NCBI RefSeq assembly: GCF_022669155.1
Contig: NZ_JALBVB010000057.1
Span: forward strand, 213,779-277,778
Length of the DNA stretch: 64,000 bases
Direction of reading: 5' to 3'
Source: Kineococcus sp. TRM81007
GTDB lineage: Bacteria > Actinomycetota > Actinomycetes > Actinomycetales > Kineococcaceae
A program made the position numbers and the translations under genes. The notes below the pieces were generated by a model. The model worked only from the letters and a program-made list of their open reading frames with translations, had not been told where the DNA came from and ran no database searches. Positions 46,073-53,341 of this stretch are shown here, piece after piece. Position 1 is the stretch's first letter. The number at the start of each line of letters is the position of its first letter.

Positions 46073-46738
46073 TTGCCGGGCAAGGAGCGCGACACCGCCA
46101 GGACTCGACGAACGGTGCTCGACGCGACCGCGCAGGTCGTCGCCGAGCAGGGGGTGGGAGTCAGCCTCGATGCCGTCGCCCAGCGGGCCGGGGTCTCCAA
46201 GAGCGGCCTGCTGCACCACTTCCGATCACGCGACCTGCTGCTGCTCTCCCTGGCCGAGGACCTGGTGGAGCAGTTCCGGGCCGCGGTGCACGCCGCGATC
46301 GACCCCCGTGACCACGCCCGGGGCCGGCTGGTGCGCGGCTACGTCAACGCCACCTTCGACGAACTCATCGGCGCACCGGTCGCGACCGAGCACGCACTGG
46401 TCATCGCCTCGCTGGCCGTGGTTCCCGGGGTCAGCGAACTGCTGCGCGAGGACACCCGGCGCTGGGGCCAGGAGTTCGCCGACGACGGCCTGCACCCCCA
46501 GCGGGTGACGCTGATCCTTCGCGCCAGCGACGGCGCCGGCATCGCCGGCCTGTACGAGGGCGTCAACGACGCGGCGGAGCTGGAGAGCACGCGCCAGCTG
46601 CTGCTGGCCCTCAGTCGCACCGACGGCCCCCTGGTCGAAGTTGACGTCGAGGTAGAGACCGAGTCCCGTGCCGACGCGACGGGGCACACGGGGCACACGG
46701 GGCACACGGGGCCCGCCGAGCGCGGCCGCCGAGCGTGA
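46073..46738 (+). CDS. TetR-family regulator 1 of the element
   Basis: 221 aa from the TTG at 46073, chosen because GGAGG lies 5 nt upstream; GTGs at 46007 and 46031 are in frame. The HTH is RTVLDATAQVVAEQGVGVSLDAVAQRAGVSKSGLLHHFRSRDLLLLSLAEDL. The C-terminal domain (AIDPRDHARGRLVRGYVNATFDEL, ASLAVVPGVSELLREDTRRWGQEF) is of the TetR_C_37-like type. It is related along its length to regulator 2 at 48426-49118. Its promoter overlaps operator 1, so autoregulation and control of the divergent ABC exporter are likely. The tail has three GHT repeats (TGHTGHTGHTGP). Confidence 0.88.
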   Translation: MPGKERDTARTRRTVLDATAQVVAEQGVGVSLDAVAQRAGVSKSGLLHHFRSRDLLLLSLAEDLVEQFRAAVHAAIDPRDHARGRLVRGYVNATFDELIGAPVATEHALVIASLAVVPGVSELLREDTRRWGQEFADDGLHPQRVTLILRASDGAGIAGLYEGVNDAAELESTRQLLLALSRTDGPLVEVDVEVETESRADATGHTGHTGHTGPAERGRRA

Positions 46739-46792
46739 GGTGGTGGCCGGGGTTCTGCGCCCCGGCCACCACCTCCGCCCCCGCGAATCCGA

Positions 46793-47905
46793 TCAGGCCG
46801 GGCTCGCGGGCTCGGCCCGGACCGGGTCGGTCGTGACCGGGTACGCCGAGCGGGCGAAGCGGGCCCCCACCTCGCCGAGGCGGCGCAGGACGTGTGAGCC
46901 GTGCAGGAGGCGGTCCGCGTAGTGGAACCCGGGATCCGGCGGAAGGCCACCGTCCAGGCTCAGCAGTCGCTCGACGAGCAGCGCCGCCCCCAGGCCGGTG
47001 AGGTCACCCAGGCCACCGGGGTGGATCAAGTCGTAGCGGTTGACCACCGGTGCGCCGTGGCGATTGCGCCCGCGCAGCAGCACGACGATGTCGTGGGAGG
47101 GGTCTTGCCCGGTGAGCGTGGCGCTGGAGTCCTCCACGGCGATGGCGAAGCGGGTGCGGGCCGGGCGAAGGGCGTCGCCGAGGACCAGGACGTCGACGGA
47201 GCTGAACTCCCGCGCACTGGCCGCGTCGCCGCTGACGGTCTCGAAGTTGAGGCGTGAGCGCGTGCGCTTGCGCGTCCAGGACCAGCCTCCTCCGCTGGCG
47301 GTGAGGGGTAGGGGGTGGGATCCGGCGATCTCGGCCGTGACCGCTTCGTCGTTGGCGGGGCCGAGTTCGTCGTGGGGGTCGATGCCGGCGATGAGCGTGA
47401 CGCTGGTGATCTCCTGCAGGTGCTCGGCTGAGCGCAGGGTGAGGGCGGAGACCATGCCCGCAGCCCAGGAACTGGCGTGCACGACGGTGCTCGATCCGGG
47501 GTCGGCGAGGTGGACGGTGAGTTCCTGGGCGATGGTGTGGACCCCGCCGGCCAGGTTCACGAACGGGACGCCGCGCTCCTGGGCGTGGCGCTGGGCGTGG
47601 TGGCCGGCGTCAGGGACCGCGGCGACGACGGCGGAGAAACCCCGGTGGGCGGGCAGCAGCAGCCCGGGCACCATGACGTCGACCGTGAAGGGCTCCGTGC
47701 AGTCCACGGCGGTGCTGACGGCCTCCAGGCGACGGGCGGTGCGGGCGCCGATGGCCAGGGGCAGGTTCGGGTGCAGTCGGCGCAGGTGGCGGACCAGGGC
47801 GGACCCGACGACGCCGGTGCCGCCGAGGACCAGGACGGGGTCCAGGCCGGCGCTCCAGAGCGCGCCGCGCGCAAAGGGGTCGGCGGCGGGTGCGGGGGTG
47901 GTCAT
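46793..47905 (-). CDS. Saccharopine-dehydrogenase-like NAD(P)-binding protein
   Basis: 370 aa. The Rossmann motif VLVLGGTGVVGSALVRHLRRLHPNLPLAIGARTARRLEAV is at residues about 22-62, with VVAAVPDAGHHAQRHAQERGVPFVNLAGG typical of saccharopine-reductase-like oxidoreductases. The rest does not contain obvious lysine-pathway residues, so a real saccharopine dehydrogenase is unlikely; a trans-acting enoyl reductase or similar reductase is possible. ATG 47905 follows CGAGGAGAC. It is divergent from the leaderless ORF/tetR2 unit across operator 2 and lies tail-to-tail with tetR1. Confidence 0.85.
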   Translation of the reverse strand: MTTPAPAADPFARGALWSAGLDPVLVLGGTGVVGSALVRHLRRLHPNLPLAIGARTARRLEAVSTAVDCTEPFTVDVMVPGLLLPAHRGFSAVVAAVPDAGHHAQRHAQERGVPFVNLAGGVHTIAQELTVHLADPGSSTVVHASSWAAGMVSALTLRSAEHLQEITSVTLIAGIDPHDELGPANDEAVTAEIAGSHPLPLTASGGGWSWTRKRTRSRLNFETVSGDAASAREFSSVDVLVLGDALRPARTRFAIAVEDSSATLTGQDPSHDIVVLLRGRNRHGAPVVNRYDLIHPGGLGDLTGLGAALLVERLLSLDGGLPPDPGFHYADRLLHGSHVLRRLGEVGARFARSAYPVTTDPVRAEPASPA

Positions 47906-47925
47906 GTCTCCTCGTTCCAAGCTAG

Positions 47926-47947
47926 CGGACCGTCTGGTCGGTATAGT
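47926..47947 (+). promoter_or_regulatory. TetR operator 2 with leaderless -10 box
   Basis: GGACCGTCTGGTCGGTATAGT: the operator half-site ACCGTCTGGTCGGTA runs straight into the -10 TATAGT (47942-47947), 7 nt before an ATG at 47955. The same sequence order occurs at the MFS promoter. It also lies upstream of the divergent dehydrogenase gene. Confidence 0.7.
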
Positions 47948-47954
47948 AGAGGGC

Positions 47955-48260
47955 ATGGAACGTGAACGCCAGAACCTCTGGAAGAGCCCGACCCGATCTC
48001 ACGTCCTCCCGAACCGGGCCGGCGCGCTGAACACCTCGTCGGTCCCCGTGCGCGTGTGGCGACTGGAGGACCGGGCAGGGAGGCGATCTCGTCCGATGCC
48101 TTCGTCGGTGCGGTCGTTGCTGACGTGGACCGTGCGCCGGATCGTGGCGCGACGAGGGCTGGACTTCGTCGACGCTCGGCGCATCTCCCTCCAAGCTCAG
48201 GCCGCCGCACGGGCTTGGCGGGCTCGCCGCGCTGCGCGACGATGGACCTGGCTCCGGTGA
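47955..48260 (+). CDS. Small basic leaderless ORF
   Basis: 101 aa, not recognised. It begins MERERQNLWKSPTRSHVLPN and becomes very Arg-rich at the end (RRIVARRGLDFVDARRISLQ, RAWRARRAARRWTWLR). The main support is positional: its ATG lies 7 nt after TATAGT, just as the DHA2 exporter's ATG follows TACGGT with the same operator upstream. It could encode a small protein or be merely the 5' part of the tetR2 mRNA. Codon composition is less convincing than in its neighbours. Confidence 0.35.
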   Translation: MERERQNLWKSPTRSHVLPNRAGALNTSSVPVRVWRLEDRAGRRSRPMPSSVRSLLTWTVRRIVARRGLDFVDARRISLQAQAAARAWRARRAARRWTWLR

Positions 48261-48425
48261 CGGGCCGGTGTCTACCGGCTTCCCGCCAGGAGTTCGCGTT
48301 CGGGGGCCTGCGTTGACGACGGGCCGACGCAGGTGACGGGCCTGCGCCGGGGACTGCAGGACCCGGACCAGGAAGCGTGCCCAGGATCGGGCCCAGAACT
48401 GGGCCAGGACGGACGGGTCAAAGGC

Positions 48426-49118
48426 GTGCATGCCCGTCTGCCCGATGTCTCGGCGCGCCGACTACTGATGAACGCCGCGGCTCAGGTCGTCATGTTGAAC
48501 GGGGCTGGTGTCAGCCTGAGCGTCATCGCCGAGTACGCCGCGGTGTCCAAGAGCGGCCTGATGCACTACTTCTGCTCCCGCCGGCAGTTGATGTTCGCGC
48601 TGGCCCACGACGTGACCGCGCGGTTCCACCTCGCGGTCCACGCCGCGCTCGATCCGTGCGACCGCACCAGGGGGCGCCTGCTGCGCGCCTACGTAGACGT
48701 CACCTTCGCCGCCCTGGAAGAGGCCTCGGGCCTGCCCAGCCGCATCGGCCTGCTCACCGCCTTGGCCACGGTGCCGGGGGTGCCGCAGTTGGCGCGCGAC
48801 GATGCGCGGCGGTGGTCGCGGGAGCTGGCCCACGACGGACTCCACCCGCAGCAGTCGCTGCTGGTGTGCCGGGCGGCCGATGGAGTCGCGCTCTCGAGGT
48901 CGCGCCGGGAGATCGACCGTCCCGAGGTGTACCGGAGGATTCACGACCTCCTGCTCGACCTCACCCGATCGGGTGCGCCGCGGTCGGGGGAGGATCCAGC
49001 GGGCTACTCTGCATCGCCCCGACCTCTACCGCGTGCGGTGGTTGGTCTCGGGTCGTCGCAGTCGCCACCGGCGAGGCTGCCTGAGCCTCGCTCCACGTCG
49101 GCACCGTGTGCCCAGTGA
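48426..49118 (+). CDS. TetR-family regulator 2 of the element
   Basis: 230 aa from GTG 48426, which aligns best with regulator 1; GTG 48333 would add 31 residues. The HTH is RRLLMNAAAQVVMLNGAGVSLSVIAEYAAVSKSGLMHYFCSRRQLMFALAHDV. The C-terminal part (HAALDPCDRTRGRLLRAYVDVTFAALEE, ALATVPGVPQLARDDARRWSREL) is clearly homologous to regulator 1. The last about 50 residues are Pro/Ser-rich and lack similarity. Its promoter probably includes operator 2. It precedes the LLM oxidoreductase gene by 9 bp and may be co-transcribed with it. Confidence 0.83.
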   Translation: MHARLPDVSARRLLMNAAAQVVMLNGAGVSLSVIAEYAAVSKSGLMHYFCSRRQLMFALAHDVTARFHLAVHAALDPCDRTRGRLLRAYVDVTFAALEEASGLPSRIGLLTALATVPGVPQLARDDARRWSRELAHDGLHPQQSLLVCRAADGVALSRSRREIDRPEVYRRIHDLLLDLTRSGAPRSGEDPAGYSASPRPLPRAVVGLGSSQSPPARLPEPRSTSAPCAQ

Positions 49119-49127
49119 CCGAGAGAG

Positions 49128-50090
49128 GTGCCATCAACCGTGCGTTGCGGAGTCCGGTTCGAGCCCGACTGGAAGCCTGAGGACCTGCCTGCCTTCGCCC
49201 GATGGGCCGAGCGCGTCGGCTTTCGCGAACTGTGGTTCAGCGAGGACCTGCCCTGGGCGGGAGGCATCGCCATGGCCGCGACGGCCCTGGCCTGCACCGA
49301 GACCTTGCACGTGGGGATCGGCCTGCTGCCGGCCTCGACGCGCAACCCCGCGACGACGGCCATGGAGATCGCTGCACTGGCCCGCCTGGCCCCCGGTCGC
49401 CTGACCGTCGCACTGGGCCACGGCATCCCTTCGTGGATGCGGCAGGTCGGGGCTGCGGTGCCCCGACCGCTGACGGTCCTGCAGGAGACTGCGACGGCGC
49501 TGCGCGTCCTGCTGCAGGGTCGGGAGGTGACCCTGCACGGGGAACACGTGCACCTCGACGCCGTCCGGCTCGGGTTCCCGCCGGCTGTCGTCCCCCGGAT
49601 CCTGCTCGGCACCACCGGGCCGAAGGGCTTGCAGGCCGGAGGTGCGCACGCCGACGGTGTGCTCCTGCCCGAGATCGCCTCGCCGGCTGCCGTGCGGTGG
49701 GCGCACCAGCGCGTGGCCGAGGGCGCCCGGGGTGAGCGGGACCGCGGTGCGGGACCGGGGCACCAGGTGACGCTGTTCGCGATGGTGAGCCTGGGCGACG
49801 ACGACGCCTCGGCGGTGGACCAGGTGCGTACCCGCATGCAGCGGATCGTCGACTTCGGCGTCTTCGACCACCTGGCCCGCCTGGCCGAGGTCCCCGGTGA
49901 CCGGGGTCCGATGAGCGACCAGGTGCTCCAGCGCGTCGCCGTGACGGGCACCCCGGAGCAGGCGGTGCAGGCGGTGCGGGCCTGGGAGGCGGCCGGGGCC
50001 GAGTCGGTGGTCGTCGTCGCCGGCGCGGACGATCCTCAGGAGAGCTACCGGCGGTTCGCCGACGACGTCCTGCCGCACTTGACGCGCTGA
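49128..50090 (+). CDS. LLM-class (luciferase-like) flavin-dependent oxidoreductase
   Basis: 320 aa TIM barrel of the luciferase-like family; many actinobacterial members use F420, others FMN. Conserved parts: WAERVGFRELWFSEDLPW, HVGIGLLPASTRNPATTAMEIAALARLAPGRLTVALGHGIPSWMRQVG, ILLGTTGPKGLQAGGAHADGVLLPEIASP and a C-terminal VAVTGTPEQAVQAVRAWEAAGAESVVV. It could reduce or oxidise the compound exported by the element's pumps. GTG 49128 is used; GTG 49140 is an alternative. It is convergent with the DHA2 gene across a terminator. Confidence 0.88.
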   Translation: MPSTVRCGVRFEPDWKPEDLPAFARWAERVGFRELWFSEDLPWAGGIAMAATALACTETLHVGIGLLPASTRNPATTAMEIAALARLAPGRLTVALGHGIPSWMRQVGAAVPRPLTVLQETATALRVLLQGREVTLHGEHVHLDAVRLGFPPAVVPRILLGTTGPKGLQAGGAHADGVLLPEIASPAAVRWAHQRVAEGARGERDRGAGPGHQVTLFAMVSLGDDDASAVDQVRTRMQRIVDFGVFDHLARLAEVPGDRGPMSDQVLQRVAVTGTPEQAVQAVRAWEAAGAESVVVVAGADDPQESYRRFADDVLPHLTR

Positions 50091-50117
50091 GTCCGGGGCC
50101 GGTCCGGCGCCCGTGTC

Positions 50118-50160
50118 GACGCCGGGCGGGAGGTGCGTTGGCCCCCTCCTGCCCGGCGTC
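50118..50160. terminator. Hairpin terminator
   Basis: Arms GACGCCGGGCGGGAGG and CCTCCTGCCCGGCGTC (one G-T pair) separated by a short loop, between the convergent LLM and DHA2 genes. The next about 165 bp to the DHA2 stop hold no recognisable gene. Confidence 0.88.
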
Positions 50161-50326
50161 GTGATCGAGCACCAGCACCGTGTCGCCCCTGTCCGGCGAC
50201 CGCTGGAGGAGGCTGATGACCAGGTCGGACCCGTGCGGGCGCAGTCTCGTGGGGGTGGTCGACCCAGCGGAGGGGCGTGCTCGTCCACCCTGCCCCGCCA
50301 CCCGCGCAGGGTCTGTGGTGGAAGGG

Positions 50327-51883
50327 TCAGGAACGGCGGGCGGAGGGGACGACCTTCCACGCGACGATCGCGGCGATCGCCAGCAGTGCGGCAGCGATGA
50401 GCGAGGTGGTCTGCATGGCTTCGGTGAAAGCGTGCCGGGCCGCGGACAGGGCCTCCTCGCCGGCCGCACCCAGACCCTGCAGGGCGTTGGTGCCGTTGGC
50501 CAGGGACTCCCGGACGGCATCCCCGGCGCCTTCGGGCAGTTCCGTCGCCACGGGCAGCGCGGCGCGGTACAGCACGGTGTGCAAGGTGCCCAGCAGGGCG
50601 ATCCCCAGGGCCAGGCCGAGCTCGAAGGACATCTCCGAGATCGCCGAGGCGGCGCCGGCGCGTTCGCGCGGCACGACGCTGAGGATCGCGTCGACGGAGA
50701 CGGTGAAGGTGATCCCCACCCCCATGCCGATGATCACCAGCCCCAGGGCGATGACACCGTAACCGGGACGACTCTCGCCGGCGGCCAGCACGACCAGACC
50801 GACCGCGGCCACCAGCAGCGAGGCCCCCAGGGAGCGTCCCACCCCGAGGCGGTTGACGACGGTGGCCACGACCGCGACCACGGCGATGGAGGCGATCGTC
50901 ATCGGGAGTTCCCGCAGCCCCGCCTGCAGCGGGGAGTACCCGCGCACCAGTTGCAGGTACTGGGAGAAGAAGAACAGCAAGCCGCTGAAGGCGAAGATCG
51001 CGATCAGGGAGGCGACGACGGTGCCCGTGAAAGCCGGACGCGCGAAGAGGGTGACATCGACCAGCGGGGTCTCCAAACGCCGCTGACGGCGCACGAACCA
51101 CGCCACCGCGGCCAGGCCCAGCACGAGGGAGGCGGCGCCGAGCAGGTCCGGGCCTTCCTGGGCAGTGTGCTTGACCGCCCACACCAGCGGCACGACCGCC
51201 CCCACGGAGAGCGCCGCGCTGAGCAGGTCGAAGCGACCCGGGTTCGGGTTGCGCGACTCCGGCACGAGGACGGCGACGCCGAGCAGCACCAGGGCCATGA
51301 CGGGCAGGTTGATGAGGAAGACCGAACCCCACCAGTAGTTCTCCAGCAACGCCCCACCCACCAGGGGGCCCAGGGCGGCGCCGCCGGAGGAGCCCGCGGC
51401 CCACACCGCGATGGCACGGGTGCGCTGGACGGGCTCGCGGAACATGTCGCGCACGATCGACAGGGTCGAGGGCATCAGGGTGGCCCCGGCCACGCCCAGG
51501 AGCACCCGGGCCGCGATCAGCATCCCGGGGGTCGAGGCCAGCGCGGCCAGCAGGGATGCCCCGCCGAAGCCGGTGACGCCGATCATCAGCAGCTTCTTGC
51601 GCCCGATGCGGTCGGCGAGGGTGCCCATGCTGATCAGCAACCCGGCCAAGGCGAAGGAGTAGGCGTCGCCGATCCACAGCAGCTGCGCAGAAGTCGGCGT
51701 CAGGTCCGCGGTCAGCGAGGGCACGGCCAGGGCCAGGACGGTGCCGTCCACGGCCAGCAGGGTCACGGCGAGGGTCAGGGCCGCCAGCGCGGCCCACTGT
51801 CGCCCGCCGGCGCGCCCGCCACCGGAGGGGGAGGGGGAAGCGGGGTGCGAAGCGCCAGCGGTCCCGGCGGGCAGGGAAGACAT
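50327..51883 (-). CDS. DHA2-family MFS drug exporter
   Basis: 518 aa with 14 predicted helices, as in EmrB/QacA/SmvA exporters. Motif D1 appears as LAVDGTVLALAVPSLTADL in helix 1, motif A as GTLADRIGRKKLLMIG, and the antiporter motif C region as RAIAVWAAGSSGGAALGPLVGGALLENYWWGSVFLINLPV. It should expel cationic or hydrophobic toxic compounds using the proton gradient. ATG 51883 lies 6 nt after a TACGGT -10 box, so the mRNA is probably leaderless, and the operator 3 palindrome covers the promoter. It is transcribed away from the transposase gene. Confidence 0.92.
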   Translation of the reverse strand: MSSLPAGTAGASHPASPSPSGGGRAGGRQWAALAALTLAVTLLAVDGTVLALAVPSLTADLTPTSAQLLWIGDAYSFALAGLLISMGTLADRIGRKKLLMIGVTGFGGASLLAALASTPGMLIAARVLLGVAGATLMPSTLSIVRDMFREPVQRTRAIAVWAAGSSGGAALGPLVGGALLENYWWGSVFLINLPVMALVLLGVAVLVPESRNPNPGRFDLLSAALSVGAVVPLVWAVKHTAQEGPDLLGAASLVLGLAAVAWFVRRQRRLETPLVDVTLFARPAFTGTVVASLIAIFAFSGLLFFFSQYLQLVRGYSPLQAGLRELPMTIASIAVVAVVATVVNRLGVGRSLGASLLVAAVGLVVLAAGESRPGYGVIALGLVIIGMGVGITFTVSVDAILSVVPRERAGAASAISEMSFELGLALGIALLGTLHTVLYRAALPVATELPEGAGDAVRESLANGTNALQGLGAAGEEALSAARHAFTEAMQTTSLIAAALLAIAAIVAWKVVPSARRS

Positions 51884-51893
51884 GCCCGTACCG

Positions 51894-51934
51894 TACCGAC
51901 CAGACGGTTTAGTTTGCAAACCGTTCGGTCGGTA
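51894..51934 (-). promoter_or_regulatory. TetR operator 3, 41-bp palindrome at the exporter promoter
   Basis: A near-perfect inverted repeat: arms TACCGACCAGACGGTTT and (reverse-complemented from the right side) TACCGACCGAACGGTTT, 15 of 17 positions matching. On the minus strand it ends in the -10 TACGGT. Both half-sites match operators 1 and 2. Confidence 0.85.
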
Positions 51935-52081
51935 AATGGGTGATGTCTACTGCTTCGCACTGAGATGGCTGGGAGGCGACCCGGCCCACGCCTCCACCGA
52001 TCGGACCCCGCCGCCACGCCCATGACTCATCAGGAAGCGGCATCAAAGCCGTGACGCTTCATCGAGACCAATCGGCCCTCG

Positions 52082-53296
52082 GTGGTGGCCTGTCGGCGCT
52101 GCGGGGTGCTTGCTACCGATCACGGCCGGCGCGAGCACCGCCTCGCTGACGCGCCCTGCTTCGGCACCCCTGTGCAGCTCGTTTGGCGCAAGCGGAGCTG
52201 GCGTTGCCGGGAACCGCGCTGTCCGGTCGGCGTTTGGTCCGAGAAGACCCCAAATCTGCCTGAACGGGCGAAGCTCACCACCCGTGCAGTCTCGTGGGCG
52301 ATCCATGCGTTGCGTTGGGATGACTCCACTGTCTCCACCCTGGCCCGCCAGCTCGGAGTGGATTGGCATACCCTGGTGAACGCTGTGCGCGCCCGAGCCC
52401 ATGAGCATCTCGACCGCGAGCCAGCCCGCGCCACCAGGCTGGCCGGGGTCGACACCCTCGGGGTCGATGAGCACATCTGGCGCCCCTCTGCCCGGCACCG
52501 CGACCGGGCCGTCACCTCCATCGTCGACCTCACCCGCGACCTGGACGGCCGGGTCCACGCCCGTCTGCTCGACGTCACCCTCGGCCGCTCCAGACCGGTC
52601 TACGCCACCTGGCTGCGGGCCCAGCCCGGCGAGTTCGTCGCCGGCATCACCCACGCCGCCCTGGACCCCTTCCGCGGCTACGCCAACGCCATCCGCACCG
52701 AACTCCCGCACGACACGGTGACGATTCTGGATGCCTTCCACGTCGTCAAGCTCGCCTCCACCGCGATGGACGAAGTCCGCCGCCGCATCCAGCAGGCCAC
52801 CCTCGGCCGGCGCGGGCACCGCGATGACCCGCTGTACCGGGTTCGTCGGCTGCTGACCACGGCCCGGGAGAACCTCACCGACCGCGGCCGAGCCCGCCTC
52901 GAGGCCGCGCTGCAGGCTGGTGACCCCGGTCTGGAGGTCACCGTGGCCTGGCACGCCTACCAGGACCTTCGCTCCATGTTTCACGCCCCAACCCCAGCCG
53001 CTGGCCGGACCATCGCCCAGCGGGTACTCAAGAGCTTCCACCGCTGCCCGATCTCAGAAATCGCCCGCTTGGGGCGGACGCTGCGATCGTGGCGGGCGGA
53101 GGTGCTGGCTTACTTCGATGACGATCCGCACCGCTACCGCATCAGCAACGGCGGCACCGAGGCCATCAACCTCATCATCGAGAAGACCCGTCGCCTGGCG
53201 CAGGGGTTCCGCAACTTCGACAATTACCGCATCCGCATCTTGCTCGCCGCCGACGGTACCCGCCCCTGGCGACGTCGGCGGCCCGGGTCAGGGTGA
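52082..53296 (+). CDS. ISL3-family transposase, N-terminally shortened
   Basis: 404 aa. A zinc-finger start (ACRRCGVLATDHGRREH, and CREPRCPVG), an HTH region and the DDE catalytic core are present: VDTLGVDEH (first Asp), TILDAFHVVK (second Asp) and SNGGTEAINLIIEKTRRLAQGFRNF (Glu). Family members usually have about 25 more residues before the finger; here a TGA at 52052 closes the frame soon upstream. The missing part is not catalytic, so it may still be active. The stop lies 4 bp before the right terminal repeat. Confidence 0.9.
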   Translation: MVACRRCGVLATDHGRREHRLADAPCFGTPVQLVWRKRSWRCREPRCPVGVWSEKTPNLPERAKLTTRAVSWAIHALRWDDSTVSTLARQLGVDWHTLVNAVRARAHEHLDREPARATRLAGVDTLGVDEHIWRPSARHRDRAVTSIVDLTRDLDGRVHARLLDVTLGRSRPVYATWLRAQPGEFVAGITHAALDPFRGYANAIRTELPHDTVTILDAFHVVKLASTAMDEVRRRIQQATLGRRGHRDDPLYRVRRLLTTARENLTDRGRARLEAALQAGDPGLEVTVAWHAYQDLRSMFHAPTPAAGRTIAQRVLKSFHRCPISEIARLGRTLRSWRAEVLAYFDDDPHRYRISNGGTEAINLIIEKTRRLAQGFRNFDNYRIRILLAADGTRPWRRRRPGSG

Positions 53297-53300
53297 GCTA

Positions 53301-53331
53301 CCCACCCACAGATCCGAAGAGCCCCATAACC
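53301..53331 (+). repeat. Right inverted repeat and right target duplication
   Basis: The 23-bp repeat (53301-53323) ends ...GATCCGAAGAGCC and is the exact reverse complement of 43666-43688. It is followed directly by CCATAACC (53324-53331), identical to the left flank. Confidence 0.93.
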
Positions 53332-53341
53332 GGACGTGGGG

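Larger units (their letters stand above)
43666..53323 (+). mobile_element. 9.66-kb ISL3-bounded transposon with export/redox cargo
   Basis: The region is bounded by perfect 23-bp inverted repeats and flanked on both sides by CCATAACC, the 8-bp duplication length typical of the ISL3 family. Only one transposase gene is present, next to the right end, and its first about 25 codons and any internal left end are missing. An ordinary ISL3 element is about 1.4 kb, so this is either an IS that carries passenger genes between its left end and transposase, or a composite of two copies that lost its inner parts. The cargo is an ABC exporter, tetR1, a saccharopine-dehydrogenase-like gene, a small leaderless ORF, tetR2, an LLM oxidoreductase and a DHA2 exporter. 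The intact duplication argues that it arrived as one unit. Confidence 0.85.

Noticed and set aside
51935-52081. Possible internal left end of the ISL3 copy
   Set aside because: No GGCTCTT-like repeat or 23-bp match was found in this stretch.
24022-53296. Antibiotic biosynthetic gene cluster
   Set aside because: No polyketide, peptide synthetase, terpene or RiPP core enzyme occurs; the genes are catabolic or export functions.
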